Shown piece after piece: positions 9,012 to 18,159 of a stretch of 64,000 nucleotides of DNA. The notes beneath the pieces are model-generated. The model was not told where the DNA came from and ran no database searches. It was given only the letters and a program-made list of their open reading frames with translations. The stretch spans positions 1,736,001 to 1,800,000 of the forward strand of contig CP046174.1 of NCBI GenBank assembly GCA_017161075.1. Direction: 5' to 3'. Both the position numbers and the translations under genes were made by a program. Each line of letters starts with the position of its first letter. Positions within the stretch are counted from its first letter, which is position 1. The DNA is from Erysipelotrichaceae bacterium 66202529. GTDB lineage: Bacteria > Bacillota_I > Bacilli_A > Erysipelotrichales > Erysipelotrichaceae.

Positions 9012-10133
9012 GTGAAAATAGGAATTATTACGTTTCAAAGAGCAGATAACTATGGTGCGCTGCTGCAGTGTTATGCCCTTTACAAATATGTTAAAGGGAT
9101 AAACTCTGATACGGAAGTTATAGATTACAGAAACCCTGTAATTGCAGATAGATATAAAAAATACAAAACATTTAACAGACATATAATAAAGTGTTTGGCA
9201 GATAATTTGAATGCACTAGTACATTCAAAAAATTATACAAAGAAAAGGAATGGCTTTGATCAGTTGAGAAAGCTGATTTCTTTTTCAGAGTCCAAAAACA
9301 AAGAAGAAGTCTTTAAAACCATGGAAGAATACGATTTGGTATTTTCAGGAAGCGACCAGGTATTAAATCCTCATATAACAGATGGCTTTGATGATGCTTA
9401 TTATTTAAATGCACCTGGAAATTTTAAGAAAATCGTGTATGCCGGAAGTGTTGGAAATGCTCAAGATTCAATGATACAGAGCGAAGAATTCTTTAACAGG
9501 ATACAAAAGTTTGATGAGCTGTCTTTTCGAGAAAAGGATATCAGCGAGTATGTAACTAGTAGGGGCATCAAGTGCATAAAAGTAGTAGATCCGACATTCT
9601 TACTAACAAAAGATATGTGGGATGATGTCATTTGTGATGTGCAGACTGGCATAGATCAGGATTATTTGGTTTTGTATTATGTGCAAGAGAATCAGGAGCT
9701 TATTAGAATTGCTGAGACTTTGGCAGAAGAACAGCGATATAGAATAGTATATTTTGATGAACATCTTCGTTTGGATAAGGAGGCAATTTATAAGGGTGAT
9801 GTCGGACCCTTGGAGTTTGTCAAGCTGATTCGTGATGCAAAAACTATTGTGACATCTTCGTTTCATGGGACGGCATTTTCGACTATTTATAGAAAAAATG
9901 TTTATCTGCATTTGCCGCGTGTGACAGGAGCGAGAGTCAGAACTCTTGCACAAATGGCAGGAATTGAAAATCGTGTATATTCTTCTTATGAGGAATTTAA
10001 ACAGCGACACCCCCATGATGATATAGAATACAACGAACAAGAAATTTTGAAAAATATTGAGATGTCTAAGGCGTTTATTGGAAATCAAGTAAAGAAAGGG
10101 AAAAACTATGGGAAGGCAAAAAGAACTGGCTAA
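9012..10133 (+). CDS. Polysaccharide pyruvyl transferase family protein
   Basis: A 373-residue PF04230 protein. An ATG at 8940 is in frame, but it would overlap the GT2 gene and add a non-family extension. The GTG at 9012 lies just after an AAGGTGAAGG site and gives the family start KIGIITFQRADNYGALLQCY. Other family marks are FSGSDQVLNPHITDGFDDAY near residue 113, KIVYAGSVGNA near 140, and TSSFHGTAFSTIYRK near 283. It is the second of three family members in this locus and the only one not directly followed by an FrhB-like gene; here the flippase gene overlaps its end by 26 nt. Confidence 0.84.
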   Translation: MKIGIITFQRADNYGALLQCYALYKYVKGINSDTEVIDYRNPVIADRYKKYKTFNRHIIKCLADNLNALVHSKNYTKKRNGFDQLRKLISFSESKNKEEVFKTMEEYDLVFSGSDQVLNPHITDGFDDAYYLNAPGNFKKIVYAGSVGNAQDSMIQSEEFFNRIQKFDELSFREKDISEYVTSRGIKCIKVVDPTFLLTKDMWDDVICDVQTGIDQDYLVLYYVQENQELIRIAETLAEEQRYRIVYFDEHLRLDKEAIYKGDVGPLEFVKLIRDAKTIVTSSFHGTAFSTIYRKNVYLHLPRVTGARVRTLAQMAGIENRVYSSYEEFKQRHPHDDIEYNEQEILKNIEMSKAFIGNQVKKGKNYGKAKRTG

Positions 10134-11508
10134 AAATACAGCTATATTGACTTTTGGGAAAATATGCACACAATGCATTAGTTTCTTTTTACTGCCATTA
10201 TATACGGCGGTTTTGGATACTTCTGAATATGGTCTGTTTGACCTAATGATAACATACGGAACATTATTGATTCCTATTGTTAATTGGCAGTTTGATCAGG
10301 GATTATTTAGATTTTTGATTGATGTTCGTGGCAATAAAGAAAAACAGACGGAAATATTTTCTTCGGTTTTTGCCGCGAATATAGTGCAATCCGTGGCATT
10401 TATTTTGATCATGGCGTTAGTTTCAGCGGTTTCAAACTTTAAGTACAGTGTTTTCTTGACGACATACATTGTGCTTCACGTTTTTGTGACGCTGCTTTTA
10501 CAGTTTGTGCGAGGACTTGGAAAAAGTACTATTTACGCGGTTGCAAGCTTTATTTCGGCCGTTACAACGGTAGCGTTAAATGCGTTGACGCTTGTTGTAT
10601 TTAAATTGGGTTTGAACGGATTATTTCTGGCGACAATTGCGGCGCAAATTGCTACACTTGTTTATCTGCTTGCCGCATCACGAGTGTACAGTTATTTTAG
10701 ATTTAGTTCGATTAATGGTGGTATGTACAGAGAAGTAAGAAAATACTCTCTCCCGCTAATTCCTAATAATTTGGCGTGGTGGGTTGTGAATGTTTCGGAC
10801 AGAACAATCGTTTCTTATGTTTTGGGAGTTGCAACAAACGGTATTTATACTGTTGCGAATAAGTTTTCGAATGTTTTTATTAATTTTTATAATATTTTTA
10901 ATTTGACATGGACGGAAACGGTATCCTTGCACTATCAGGATGAGGATAGAGATGCTTTCTTAAGTGATACTATGACAACTTTATATAAGATGTTCTCATG
11001 TGCCTGTTTTGGAACTGTTGCTTTGATGCCATATATTTTCCCAATTATGGTACATTCAAATTATGCTGAGGCCTACCCGCAGATTATCATCTTAATGTAT
11101 GCAATGCTTCTCAGAGTTGTTGTGGGCCTTTATAGCTGTGTATATATAGCTATGAAGGAATCAAAGAAGGTGGCGACAACATCGGGTATTTCAGCTTTGA
11201 TCAATATTACGATTGATTTGCTTTTAATCAAGAAAATGGGTTTATACGCGGCATCAATATCAACTCTTGTGGCGTTTGGAGCAATGGCAGTTGTCAGGTA
11301 TTTTGATATAAATAAAATCCTGAAGATGAAAATCAAACGTAGCGTTTTGATTTCTTCAATTATTGTAGGCAGTGCTTTAGCAATTACATATTATATCAAC
11401 TTGCCTCCTATAAATCTTGGAATGCTAGTGGTGATTGTAGTGTATGTTATTGTTATGAATGTTGGAATTATTAATGCAGCTCTTAAAATGGCGCATGATT
11501 TTTTTTAA
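10108..11508 (+). CDS. Oligosaccharide flippase (Wzx-like, MOP superfamily)
   Basis: A 466-residue polytopic membrane protein with about 12-14 hydrophobic helices, the normal size for Wzx flippases of the polysaccharide transport family. The N-terminus (KNTAILTFGKICTQCISFFL) and LPLIPNNLAWWVVNVSDRTI near residue 213 match the conserved transmembrane 1 and transmembrane 7 regions of the family. It would flip undecaprenyl-linked repeat units to the outer face for the Wzy-like polymerase encoded upstream. The ATG lies 26 nt inside the preceding pyruvyl transferase gene, indicating translational coupling. Confidence 0.86.
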   Translation: MGRQKELAKNTAILTFGKICTQCISFFLLPLYTAVLDTSEYGLFDLMITYGTLLIPIVNWQFDQGLFRFLIDVRGNKEKQTEIFSSVFAANIVQSVAFILIMALVSAVSNFKYSVFLTTYIVLHVFVTLLLQFVRGLGKSTIYAVASFISAVTTVALNALTLVVFKLGLNGLFLATIAAQIATLVYLLAASRVYSYFRFSSINGGMYREVRKYSLPLIPNNLAWWVVNVSDRTIVSYVLGVATNGIYTVANKFSNVFINFYNIFNLTWTETVSLHYQDEDRDAFLSDTMTTLYKMFSCACFGTVALMPYIFPIMVHSNYAEAYPQIIILMYAMLLRVVVGLYSCVYIAMKESKKVATTSGISALINITIDLLLIKKMGLYAASISTLVAFGAMAVVRYFDINKILKMKIKRSVLISSIIVGSALAITYYINLPPINLGMLVVIVVYVIVMNVGIINAALKMAHDFF

Positions 11509-11547
11509 GGAAATGATAGATGATGTTGTCTATACGAGGAATTAATT

Positions 11548-12651
11548 ATGAATATAAAAATTTTGACTTGTCACTATGCATATAATTATGGTGCTGTCCT
11601 TCAGACATATGCACTCTGCAAGTTTCTTAATAATTGCGGAAATAATGCAAAGGTGATAAATTACCGGCCATGGTACTATAAAGGGTCGACCAAAACAAAA
11701 AACAAACTAAAATTGTTGCTGAGAAAAGTAATTAGGATTCCAGATAACTATAAGTCTGAGAAAGTGTTTTATGGATTCCTCAATAAATATGTACCAATGA
11801 CTGAGGAATACAAAAACTATGAAGAAATTGAAAGATTTGAAAGTGAGGCGGACCTGTTTATCGCCGGCAGCGACCAAATCTGGAATTTTAAGTTGCCAAA
11901 TGGAAAAGACGATGTCTTTTACTTGAAATTCGTCAAAAAAGGGAAAAAATCCTCTTATGCTGCTAGTCTTGGAATGGATTCCTTGACGATTGAACAATTG
12001 GAAACCTTAAAAGATAAGCTGAAGCATTTTGATCATGTGTCGCTACGAGAAAAATCAGCGAAAGAAGTTCTTGAAGCAGCAGGTTTGAGAGACATTCAAG
12101 TTGTTTCTGATCCAGTATATCTTTTAAGCCGAGATGAATGGAATAGTATTTCAAAAAAACCTGACAATATGCCAAGTGAGAAATATATTTTAATTTATGC
12201 GTTCAATAGACAAAAAGAAATATTTGACTTTGGTAAAAAATTGGCTCAAAAATATGGATTCAAGGTTTTATCGATAAATACTTTTTGGGAGGATATTTTA
12301 AATAAGACGAATCATTATTTTTGGAATTGTATGCCGGAGGAATTTCTTTATCTGGTTAGTCATGCGGAGTGTGTTGTCACAAATTCTTTCCACGGTCTTT
12401 CTTTTTCTATGATTTTTAATAGGCCAGTAATTCTTTTTGAAAAGGATGATAAGGGAAATTCAAGAATGAATGACCTGATTGATGTGTTGGGTGCATACAC
12501 GGTAAAGGATAAGACTGTGAAAGAGCAAGTAGAAATACCTCAAATAGATTTTAATGCTATAAACGAAAACATCAATATTTATCGTATCCGGTCAATTCAG
12601 TATTTAAACCTTTTGACAGGGGGGATAACGAATTATGAAAACTGTATGTGA
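11548..12651 (+). CDS. Polysaccharide pyruvyl transferase family protein
   Basis: A 367-residue PF04230 protein, the third in the locus. Family marks are MNIKILTCHYAYNYGAVLQT at the start, IAGSDQIWNFKLPNGKDD near residue 106, SSYAASLGMD near 134, and TNSFHGLSFSMIFNR near 278. SFHGL replaces the SFHGT seen in the other two copies. It overlaps the next gene (FrhB-like, start 12635) by 17 nt, repeating the pyruvyl transferase plus FrhB arrangement seen at 5735-7961. Acceptor sugar unknown. Confidence 0.84.
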   Translation: MNIKILTCHYAYNYGAVLQTYALCKFLNNCGNNAKVINYRPWYYKGSTKTKNKLKLLLRKVIRIPDNYKSEKVFYGFLNKYVPMTEEYKNYEEIERFESEADLFIAGSDQIWNFKLPNGKDDVFYLKFVKKGKKSSYAASLGMDSLTIEQLETLKDKLKHFDHVSLREKSAKEVLEAAGLRDIQVVSDPVYLLSRDEWNSISKKPDNMPSEKYILIYAFNRQKEIFDFGKKLAQKYGFKVLSINTFWEDILNKTNHYFWNCMPEEFLYLVSHAECVVTNSFHGLSFSMIFNRPVILFEKDDKGNSRMNDLIDVLGAYTVKDKTVKEQVEIPQIDFNAINENINIYRIRSIQYLNLLTGGITNYENCM

Positions 12652-13792
12652 GTTGAATAAATGCACAGGTTGTATGGCGTGTGCAGATATGTGTAAAAAA
12701 AGGGCGATAAATGTACACATTGACATAGAAGCATGCAATGCAGAAATAGATGATTCAAAGTGCATTGACTGTGGGGCTTGTAATAGAGTATGCCAAGTAA
12801 ATAATCCTGTGATATTGAAGAAGCCTATAAGTTGGTATCAAGGTTGGTCAAAAGATAAAACAACTAGAGAAAATTGTGCTTCAGGCGGATTTGCAACGGA
12901 AATATCAAGAGCATTTATAAGCCAGGGAGGAATTGTATTTACCTGTGTATTTGAAAAAGGAAGTTTCAAATATTCTGCTTTTGAAACATTAGAAGACTTG
13001 ACAAGGATGGCTGGTTCCAAATATATAAAAAGTAATCCAATTGGTATATATAGGGATATACGAAAAAAGCTGCTGTCCGGAGAGAAAGTATTGTTTATTG
13101 GATTGCCGTGCCATGTTGGTGGTATACAGAACTTTTTGACAGATAAATTGAAGGATAATTTGTATACGATTGATTTAATATGCCATGGCTCTCCAGCACC
13201 ACAATTGTTGAAACTTTTTCTGAAAGAACACCAAATCGAATTGCATTCGATTTCTGCAATTCGATTTCGTCAGAAAGATCATTTTCAAGTTGAGCAGAAA
13301 GAAGAAAACAATTTTAAAAATGTTGGAGCCAAAGGAGTATTGGACTCGTATATGATTGGTTTCCTAGGAGGGGTGTTTTACACGGAAAACTGTTACGAAT
13401 GTAAGTATGCACAGTTGAATCGGGCTTCCGATATCACGATTGGGGATTCGTGGGGAAGCAATTTGTCGATTGTAGAACAGAAAAAAGGTATCTCGCTTTC
13501 CCTATGCCAAACAAAAAAAGGTGAACAGCTTCTAAAAATGTCAAATGTTGAACTGCACACAGTCGACTTGAATTTGGCACAGCAGCATAATCATCAGCTT
13601 GTGTCTCCATCTGTTATTCCAAAGCAACGAAATAAATTTTTAGAAGGAATTCACATGAACAAGAGTTTTGACTCTATGATCTGGAAAACTTGTTTTGTGA
13701 AAAGTGTAAAGCAAGAAATCAAGAAAATACTTATACTGCTAAAATTTTATAGGGGGGGAAAGGCTAAATATAGTGTATCTGTAAAAAAATAA
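12635..13792 (+). CDS. FrhB-like iron-sulfur protein with N-terminal 2[4Fe-4S] ferredoxin
   Basis: A 385-residue protein of the same family as the gene at 6822. The N-terminal ferredoxin domain has CTGCMACADMCKKRAI and CIDCGACNRVCQ. The body has NCASGGFATEISRAF near residue 80, MAGSKYIKSN near 125, VLFIGLPCHVGGIQNFL near 150, and the extra Cys cluster ENCYECKYA near 250. It is somewhat divergent from the other copies (SGG in place of SGA; VGG after the PCH motif). Its ATG is inside the upstream pyruvyl transferase gene, so the two products are probably made together. Function in surface sugar modification is inferred from context only. Confidence 0.82.
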   Translation: MKTVCELNKCTGCMACADMCKKRAINVHIDIEACNAEIDDSKCIDCGACNRVCQVNNPVILKKPISWYQGWSKDKTTRENCASGGFATEISRAFISQGGIVFTCVFEKGSFKYSAFETLEDLTRMAGSKYIKSNPIGIYRDIRKKLLSGEKVLFIGLPCHVGGIQNFLTDKLKDNLYTIDLICHGSPAPQLLKLFLKEHQIELHSISAIRFRQKDHFQVEQKEENNFKNVGAKGVLDSYMIGFLGGVFYTENCYECKYAQLNRASDITIGDSWGSNLSIVEQKKGISLSLCQTKKGEQLLKMSNVELHTVDLNLAQQHNHQLVSPSVIPKQRNKFLEGIHMNKSFDSMIWKTCFVKSVKQEIKKILILLKFYRGGKAKYSVSVKK

Positions 13793-13823
13793 TTGTTTCT
13801 AAATTAAAGGATTTATTTGGATT

Positions 13824-14858
13824 ATGAGTGTAGAGGAACAGGTTATGGCAAAATTGATAGATACAATAGTATGCGCGGGAAGGTTAAAAGACAACTCTGC
13901 CTTAATGAGCAGTTCTTCTGGTGGAGCATTTATTGCCTTTTCTGATATCTTTCTAAAGAATGGAAATCTAGTAATAGCGGCAGTTTACAATTATGAGAAT
14001 CATTTTACAGAATTTCAGATGATTCTGGAGCAAGAATAGAGAAACAAAGCAAAAGGATCAAAGTATATGCAGAGTAAGCCAGGGTAAATTTATAAAGCCG
14101 CAGAAGAATGGCTGAAAGCGCATACGCAGAAGAATTTGCTTTTTGTCGGCATGGGGTGTCCGGCTGATGATTTTCGTAAGTTTGCAGAGATAAAGGGATT
14201 CCGCGAAAGGGTATGGATAATTGATATTATCTGGCACGGATCACCAAGTCCAAGGAAAGAATATGCAGAGTCTATTGAAAAAATACACGGAAAGACTACA
14301 TATCTGATATTTAAAGATAAACGGAATGGTTAGCAATCTACGACAGCATATGTAACAGTTGTCGGACAAGAACATTTGATTAAGGATTATGTAAAAGTTT
14401 TCTACAATTGTTGTGCATTACGCCCGTCCTGCTATGAGTGTCCGTATGCAACTACCGGGAGGAAAACGGATATTACAATCGGAGATTTTTGGCATATTGA
14501 AGAAACTATTCCGGATTTCTATGATAAAAATGGCAATTCACTCTTCTTAATTCACACGGATCAAGGAGAACTCTTTGAATCAGTCAAAGAAAAATTAGAA
14601 TATAGACTAAGTGATACAAAGCAATGCTGGCAGGCAAACTTGGAATCTCCAACCAAAAAGTTGGTGCAGAGAGATGAGTTTTGGAACGATTACCATAAGA
14701 AAGGAGTAGATTTCATTATGAAAAAATATGGAACAACTCCATTAAAGACAAGGATTATGAATAAAATTGTTAAGCTAATTATATCAATCGCGGGAGGGCA
14801 AGCCTTAACTCCTGATTGGACTTATTATGCTGACTACTCCGAGAGGAGGGCAGCATAA
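13824..14858 (+). pseudogene. Dead FrhB-like gene with three in-frame stop codons
   Basis: One reading frame from ATG 13824 to TAA 14858 reads as an FrhB-like protein of about 344 codons. It is interrupted by TAG at 14037, TAA at 14085 and TAG at 14331, with no change of frame. Homology continues through each stop: SSSGGAFIAFSD, then KGSKYMQSK between stops, LLFVGMGCPADDFRKF, IIWHGSPSP, FKDKRNG before the third stop, RPSCYECPYATTGRKTDITI and GDFWHIEE. The third stop sits where relatives have Trp, consistent with TGG to TAG. Like its downstream neighbour it has no ferredoxin domain. The lack of frameshifts suggests decay by point mutation. The last base overlaps the next ATG by 1 nt. Confidence 0.8.
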
Positions 14859-15850
14859 TGAATTGGGAAAAACCTAAAGTATATGCAGTAAAGCATAAGG
14901 ACGAGGAAATCAGAGCAGAATCCAGATCCGGTGGTATTTTCACGGCTTTGTCGGACTTGGCTTTGGAAGATGGTGGTATTGTTTATGGATGTGTTCTGAC
15001 AGAAGAATTTACGGCAGTACATATTCGAGCCGAAAATGTAGCCGAGAGAGATCAAATGAGAGGCTCTAAGTATATCCAAAGCAAATTGGGTAATACATTT
15101 AAGAATGTATATAAAGACCTTGATGCTGGAAAGAGTGTACTGTTTTCTGGAACATCTTGTCAAGTATCTGGATTAAAGCAATTTTTGGGAAAAGAGTACG
15201 GCAACCTTTTTTGTGTGGATATTGTATGTCACGGTGTACCAAGCACTGCTGTGTGGAAAAGCTACTTGCATTGGCAGGAGCAAAAGAATCATGGCAAAGC
15301 AGTCAAAGTGGACTTCAGAAATAAAAAGGATTTTGGCTGGCACGATCATGTGGAAACCATCGGATTTGAGAATGGAAAGTCAACAAATAGCCGGGTGTTC
15401 AGAAATTTATTTTATGGTCACATGATTCTTCGTCCAAGTTGTTATGAGTGTCTTTATAAGTCTGTAATGCATCCGGGTGATATTACAATTGCAGATTACT
15501 GGGGTATCGAGAAAGCTGCCCCAGAGTTGGATGACAATAAGGGCGTATCATTGATTATGGTGAATAACGAAGCGGGCGAAAAAGCATTAGAACGGGTGAA
15601 AGACAAACTGGTTTGGAGACAAACAGAACTAAAAGATAGCATGCAACCTCCGTTGAAAGCGCCATTTCCAAAGCCAGAAAATCGGGAACAATTTTGGAGT
15701 GAGTACCAGAATGAATCGTTTGAATATGTTGCCAAGAGATACGGTGGCATTGGGCTAAAGAATGATGTTAAAATATTCCTGAGAAAGATAAGGAGAAAAA
15801 TCAAAAAGTTGGTGGTTAATTGTGGAAAGAGAAGTACCGGTATTATATAA
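14858..15850 (+). CDS. FrhB-like protein lacking the ferredoxin domain
   Basis: A 330-residue FrhB-family protein beginning directly at the flavin/substrate domain (KPKVYAVKHKDEEIRAESRSGG), about 55 residues shorter at the N-terminus than the copies at 6822 and 12635. Family marks are MRGSKYIQSK near residue 66, VLFSGTSCQVSGLKQFL near 93, DIVCHGVPST near 122, RNLFYGHMILRPSCYECLY near 182 and DITIADYWGIEKA near 207. A separate 66-residue ferredoxin gene overlaps its 3' end (15822), so the two probably supply in trans what the other paralogues carry in one chain. RBS GAGAGGAGG lies just upstream of the ATG. Confidence 0.82.
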   Translation: MNWEKPKVYAVKHKDEEIRAESRSGGIFTALSDLALEDGGIVYGCVLTEEFTAVHIRAENVAERDQMRGSKYIQSKLGNTFKNVYKDLDAGKSVLFSGTSCQVSGLKQFLGKEYGNLFCVDIVCHGVPSTAVWKSYLHWQEQKNHGKAVKVDFRNKKDFGWHDHVETIGFENGKSTNSRVFRNLFYGHMILRPSCYECLYKSVMHPGDITIADYWGIEKAAPELDDNKGVSLIMVNNEAGEKALERVKDKLVWRQTELKDSMQPPLKAPFPKPENREQFWSEYQNESFEYVAKRYGGIGLKNDVKIFLRKIRRKIKKLVVNCGKRSTGII

Positions 15851-16022
15851 AAGAAAAGAAGAATGTTGTGGATGCACAGCCTGCTATGCAATCTGTCCAA
15901 AGGAAGCCATTTCCATGGTAGAGGATGAGGAGGGTTTTGAATATCCGCAGGTTGATGAAAACAAATGTGTGTGTTGCTATCAATGCATCAAGGTGTGTCC
16001 GATAAAGGCAGCAAAAACTTAA
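15822..16022 (+). CDS. Small 2[4Fe-4S] ferredoxin-like protein
   Basis: A 66-residue ferredoxin with two cluster motifs, CCGCTACYAICP and CVCCYQCIKVCP, separated by EGFEYPQVDEN. The same linker style (EGFRYPKIDDA) occurs in the ferredoxin domain of the FrhB-like protein at 6822. Translation must begin at GTG 15822 inside the end of the upstream gene (29-nt overlap), because no upstream ATG is in frame. It looks like the N-terminal domain of an FrhB-like protein now encoded as its own gene downstream of the body, or the start of a fourth FrhB gene whose remainder was lost. It could be an electron donor to the neighbouring protein. Confidence 0.72.
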   Translation: MEREVPVLYKRKEECCGCTACYAICPKEAISMVEDEEGFEYPQVDENKCVCCYQCIKVCPIKAAKT

Positions 16023-16100
16023 CAAATATATTGTCAGAATTATGTTTGACAGAATGGAGGATGACATGGATAATTTGACCAGCAAGCAGATATTTCGCTT

Positions 16101-17099
16101 TTGAGGATTGCGGCAACACTAGCAGTTGTTTTTTTACATACTAATAATACACTTTCAAACAATAGTGAGCAGTTCTTTTTGACGAAGAATCAAATGGTGT
16201 TTTTTACAACGAACAATCTTTTGATGAACTGGGCTGTTCCAGTTTTTTTGATGATAACGGGTGTGTTACTGCTTGACCCCAATCGACAGATTCCATATAG
16301 CGATTGCATAAAAAAGTATGCGAGGAGAATTTTATTGGCACTGTTTGTGTTTGGAATTCCATTTTCGATGTTGGAGATTCTGCTTAACACAAAGTCAATA
16401 ACTGTAAATAGTTTTTTTGAGGCGACAATAAATGTGATAAATGGAAACAGCTGGAGTCATTTGTGGTATTTATATGCGTTGATAGGATTGTATTTTATAC
16501 TTCCAATGTTAAAAGCTTTCGTAAACAATTCTGATGAAGAGACGCTTCTTTATTTAATAGGTGTGATATTTATCTTCAGCTTTGTTATAAAGTCGATTGA
16601 TAAAGTTTCAGGCACAACAATTGCTTTTGCGATTCCTATTACTGGATTTACCATCTTCTATGTATTGGCAGGAAGATATATTACGATTATAAAATCTCGC
16701 TTTTTAGACAAAAAGAGCATTGGCATCGGTGTGCTCGTTTTTACAATAGTTATAGTCGTGATTGGAAGTATATGCTATTTCCCCAAAAGTAAGGAGCTGC
16801 TCGGCTATAATTCTCCAATGATTGCATTTCTTTCGATTGTTGTGTTTTGTCTTTTTATGGGTGCTAAATCAGAAAAAACGGAACTCCTTTGGCGGATAGA
16901 TAGATTGTGCTTTGGAGTTTATTTGATTCATCCAGTATTTATCAATATTACATATAAATTTTTGAAACTCACACCGGTAACGTTCGGCGGTTTTTATTCG
17001 GTTGCGACATTTGTGTTTTGGATGTTTTTTGTGGCAAGCTCTTTTGCAGGAGCTTGGATTATGTATCAAATACCAATTCTTAAAAAATATATTCTATAA
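16101..17099 (+). CDS. Acyltransferase 3 family membrane protein, apparent 1-nt frameshift at start
   Basis: Membrane O-acyltransferase (acyltransferase_3/OafA-WecH type) that would acetylate or acylate a surface sugar. About ten membrane helices are visible. The family opening LRIAATLAVVFLHTNN is followed by NLLMNWAVPVFLMITGVLLL and WSHLWYLYALIGLYFILPML near residue 115. The best RBS (ATGGAGG) precedes ATG 16066, but that frame stops after 12 codons. The homologous frame (DISLLRIAA) is reached only by adding one base near 16089. As it stands the only start for this frame is TTG at 16101. So this is either a frameshifted gene, an assembly error, or weak expression from TTG. The C-terminus is complete. 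Confidence 0.72.
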   Translation: MRIAATLAVVFLHTNNTLSNNSEQFFLTKNQMVFFTTNNLLMNWAVPVFLMITGVLLLDPNRQIPYSDCIKKYARRILLALFVFGIPFSMLEILLNTKSITVNSFFEATINVINGNSWSHLWYLYALIGLYFILPMLKAFVNNSDEETLLYLIGVIFIFSFVIKSIDKVSGTTIAFAIPITGFTIFYVLAGRYITIIKSRFLDKKSIGIGVLVFTIVIVVIGSICYFPKSKELLGYNSPMIAFLSIVVFCLFMGAKSEKTELLWRIDRLCFGVYLIHPVFINITYKFLKLTPVTFGGFYSVATFVFWMFFVASSFAGAWIMYQIPILKKYIL

Positions 17100-17117
17100 G
17101 AAAGAAAAGAGAAAGAG

Positions 17118-17862
17118 ATGAAAACAACATTACTTTTTATGGCGACTGGAATCGGCAGCCGGTTTGGAACAGGATTCAAGCAGTTGGCACCGGTGGACAC
17201 TTCTAATCATATCATTATGGACTACTTGATCCATGATGCAATTGAAGCAGTCTTCAACCATGTGGTATTTATTATCCGGAAGGATATCGAAAGAGAATTC
17301 AAAGAAATTATCGGTGACGAATTGCGGCAATTTGCAAAGCTCATAATGTGACCGTGGACTACGCTTTCCAGGATATCAACGATATTTCGGGTAGCTTGCC
17401 AGAAAGCAGAACAAAACCGTGGGGAAATGGTCAGGCGGTGCTTGCGACAAAGAGCGTAATCAACACTCCATTCATTGTGATTAACACAGATGATTATTAT
17501 GGAAAAGCAGGCTTTGTGCTGAAGAATACGCTGTCTGATAATGGTAATGTGACTCGTGGTATCTGCAAGATGGATGCAGAAAATAATCTGACCAAGGTTG
17601 TAGAAACCAAGAAAATCGTAAAAACTGTGAACTGTGCAGAGGCAGACGGTGTGGCTATTGACATAGATTCTCTGGTTTCCATGAATATGTGGGGACTGAC
17701 ACTGGATTTCTTAGATGTTCTGGAAGAAGGATTCAAGGAGTTCTTTGAAAAAGAAGTGGAGAAGAACCCACTGAAAGCAGAGTATCTGATTCCGACTTTC
17801 ATCGGTGAACTGCTGAGTGCTTTCCATACGAGGAAATCGAGGAACTGAAGAACGGATTCTGA
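17118..17862 (+). pseudogene. Broken sugar nucleotidyltransferase gene
   Basis: Nucleotidyltransferase (NTP_transferase fold) of the kind that makes NDP-sugars. The N-terminus (MKTTLLFMATGIGSRFGTGF) matches the usual L-x-MAAGxGSRFG pattern, and AVFNHVVFIIRKDIEREF follows. The frame is lost at about 17335-17350: one frame ends FAKLIM then stop, while the family sequence continues in the next frame as CKAHNVTVDYAFQDI. Frame two runs through TKPWGNGQAVLATKSV and VINTDDYYGKAGF to a stop at 17848, but a third frame reads FPYEEIEELKNGF and ends at 17862, so a second break lies near 17820. The C-terminal part is shorter than in normal family members. A functional product is unlikely. Confidence 0.78.
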
Positions 17863-17867
17863 TTGTG

Positions 17868-17917
17868 ATGGCTCAAATATTCGATGTCATAGGGGATAAA
17901 AATGGCTCAGATATTCG
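17868..17917 (+). repeat. Two 16-bp direct repeats
   Basis: ATGGCTCAAATATTCG at 17868-17883 is repeated with one change (ATGGCTCAGATATTCG) at 17902-17917, spaced 34 nt start to start. It lies between the broken nucleotidyltransferase gene and its terminator. Origin unknown; it could be a slip duplication or a scar of an insertion. Confidence 0.5.
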
Positions 17918-17927
17918 TTAGCAAAAG

Positions 17928-17970
17928 CCGTGTGGGCTGAACTCCAGGAGTTCACACGGTTATTTTTATA
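17928..17970 (+). terminator. Rho-independent terminator ending the polysaccharide locus
   Basis: A GAACTCC/GGAGTTC inner stem is extended by CCGTGT/ACACGG outside a 5-nt bulge, and a T-rich tract follows. This is the first strong terminator seen after the start of the window, consistent with long polysaccharide transcripts ending here. Confidence 0.8.
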
Positions 17971-18159
17971 TTCTAAGAATTTCAATGCATCAAAGATCAA
18001 AAGAGAAAGAACTTTCATAATCAAACAAAGTTCTTTCTCTGCAAAAATTGCGCACTAAAAACAAGAATATGAATATTAGCTTAATCTTCTTTTTTCAAAC
18101 ATCGTATCATCGCATTATTGATCATAATAGTATTTGAAAATTTATTCTAGAAAAGGATT

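Noticed and set aside
13824..14858. Stop-codon readthrough (for example amber recoding) to make a full protein
   Set aside because: One of the three stops is TAA, no recoding signal was seen, and the third stop replaces a conserved Trp, so decay is simpler.
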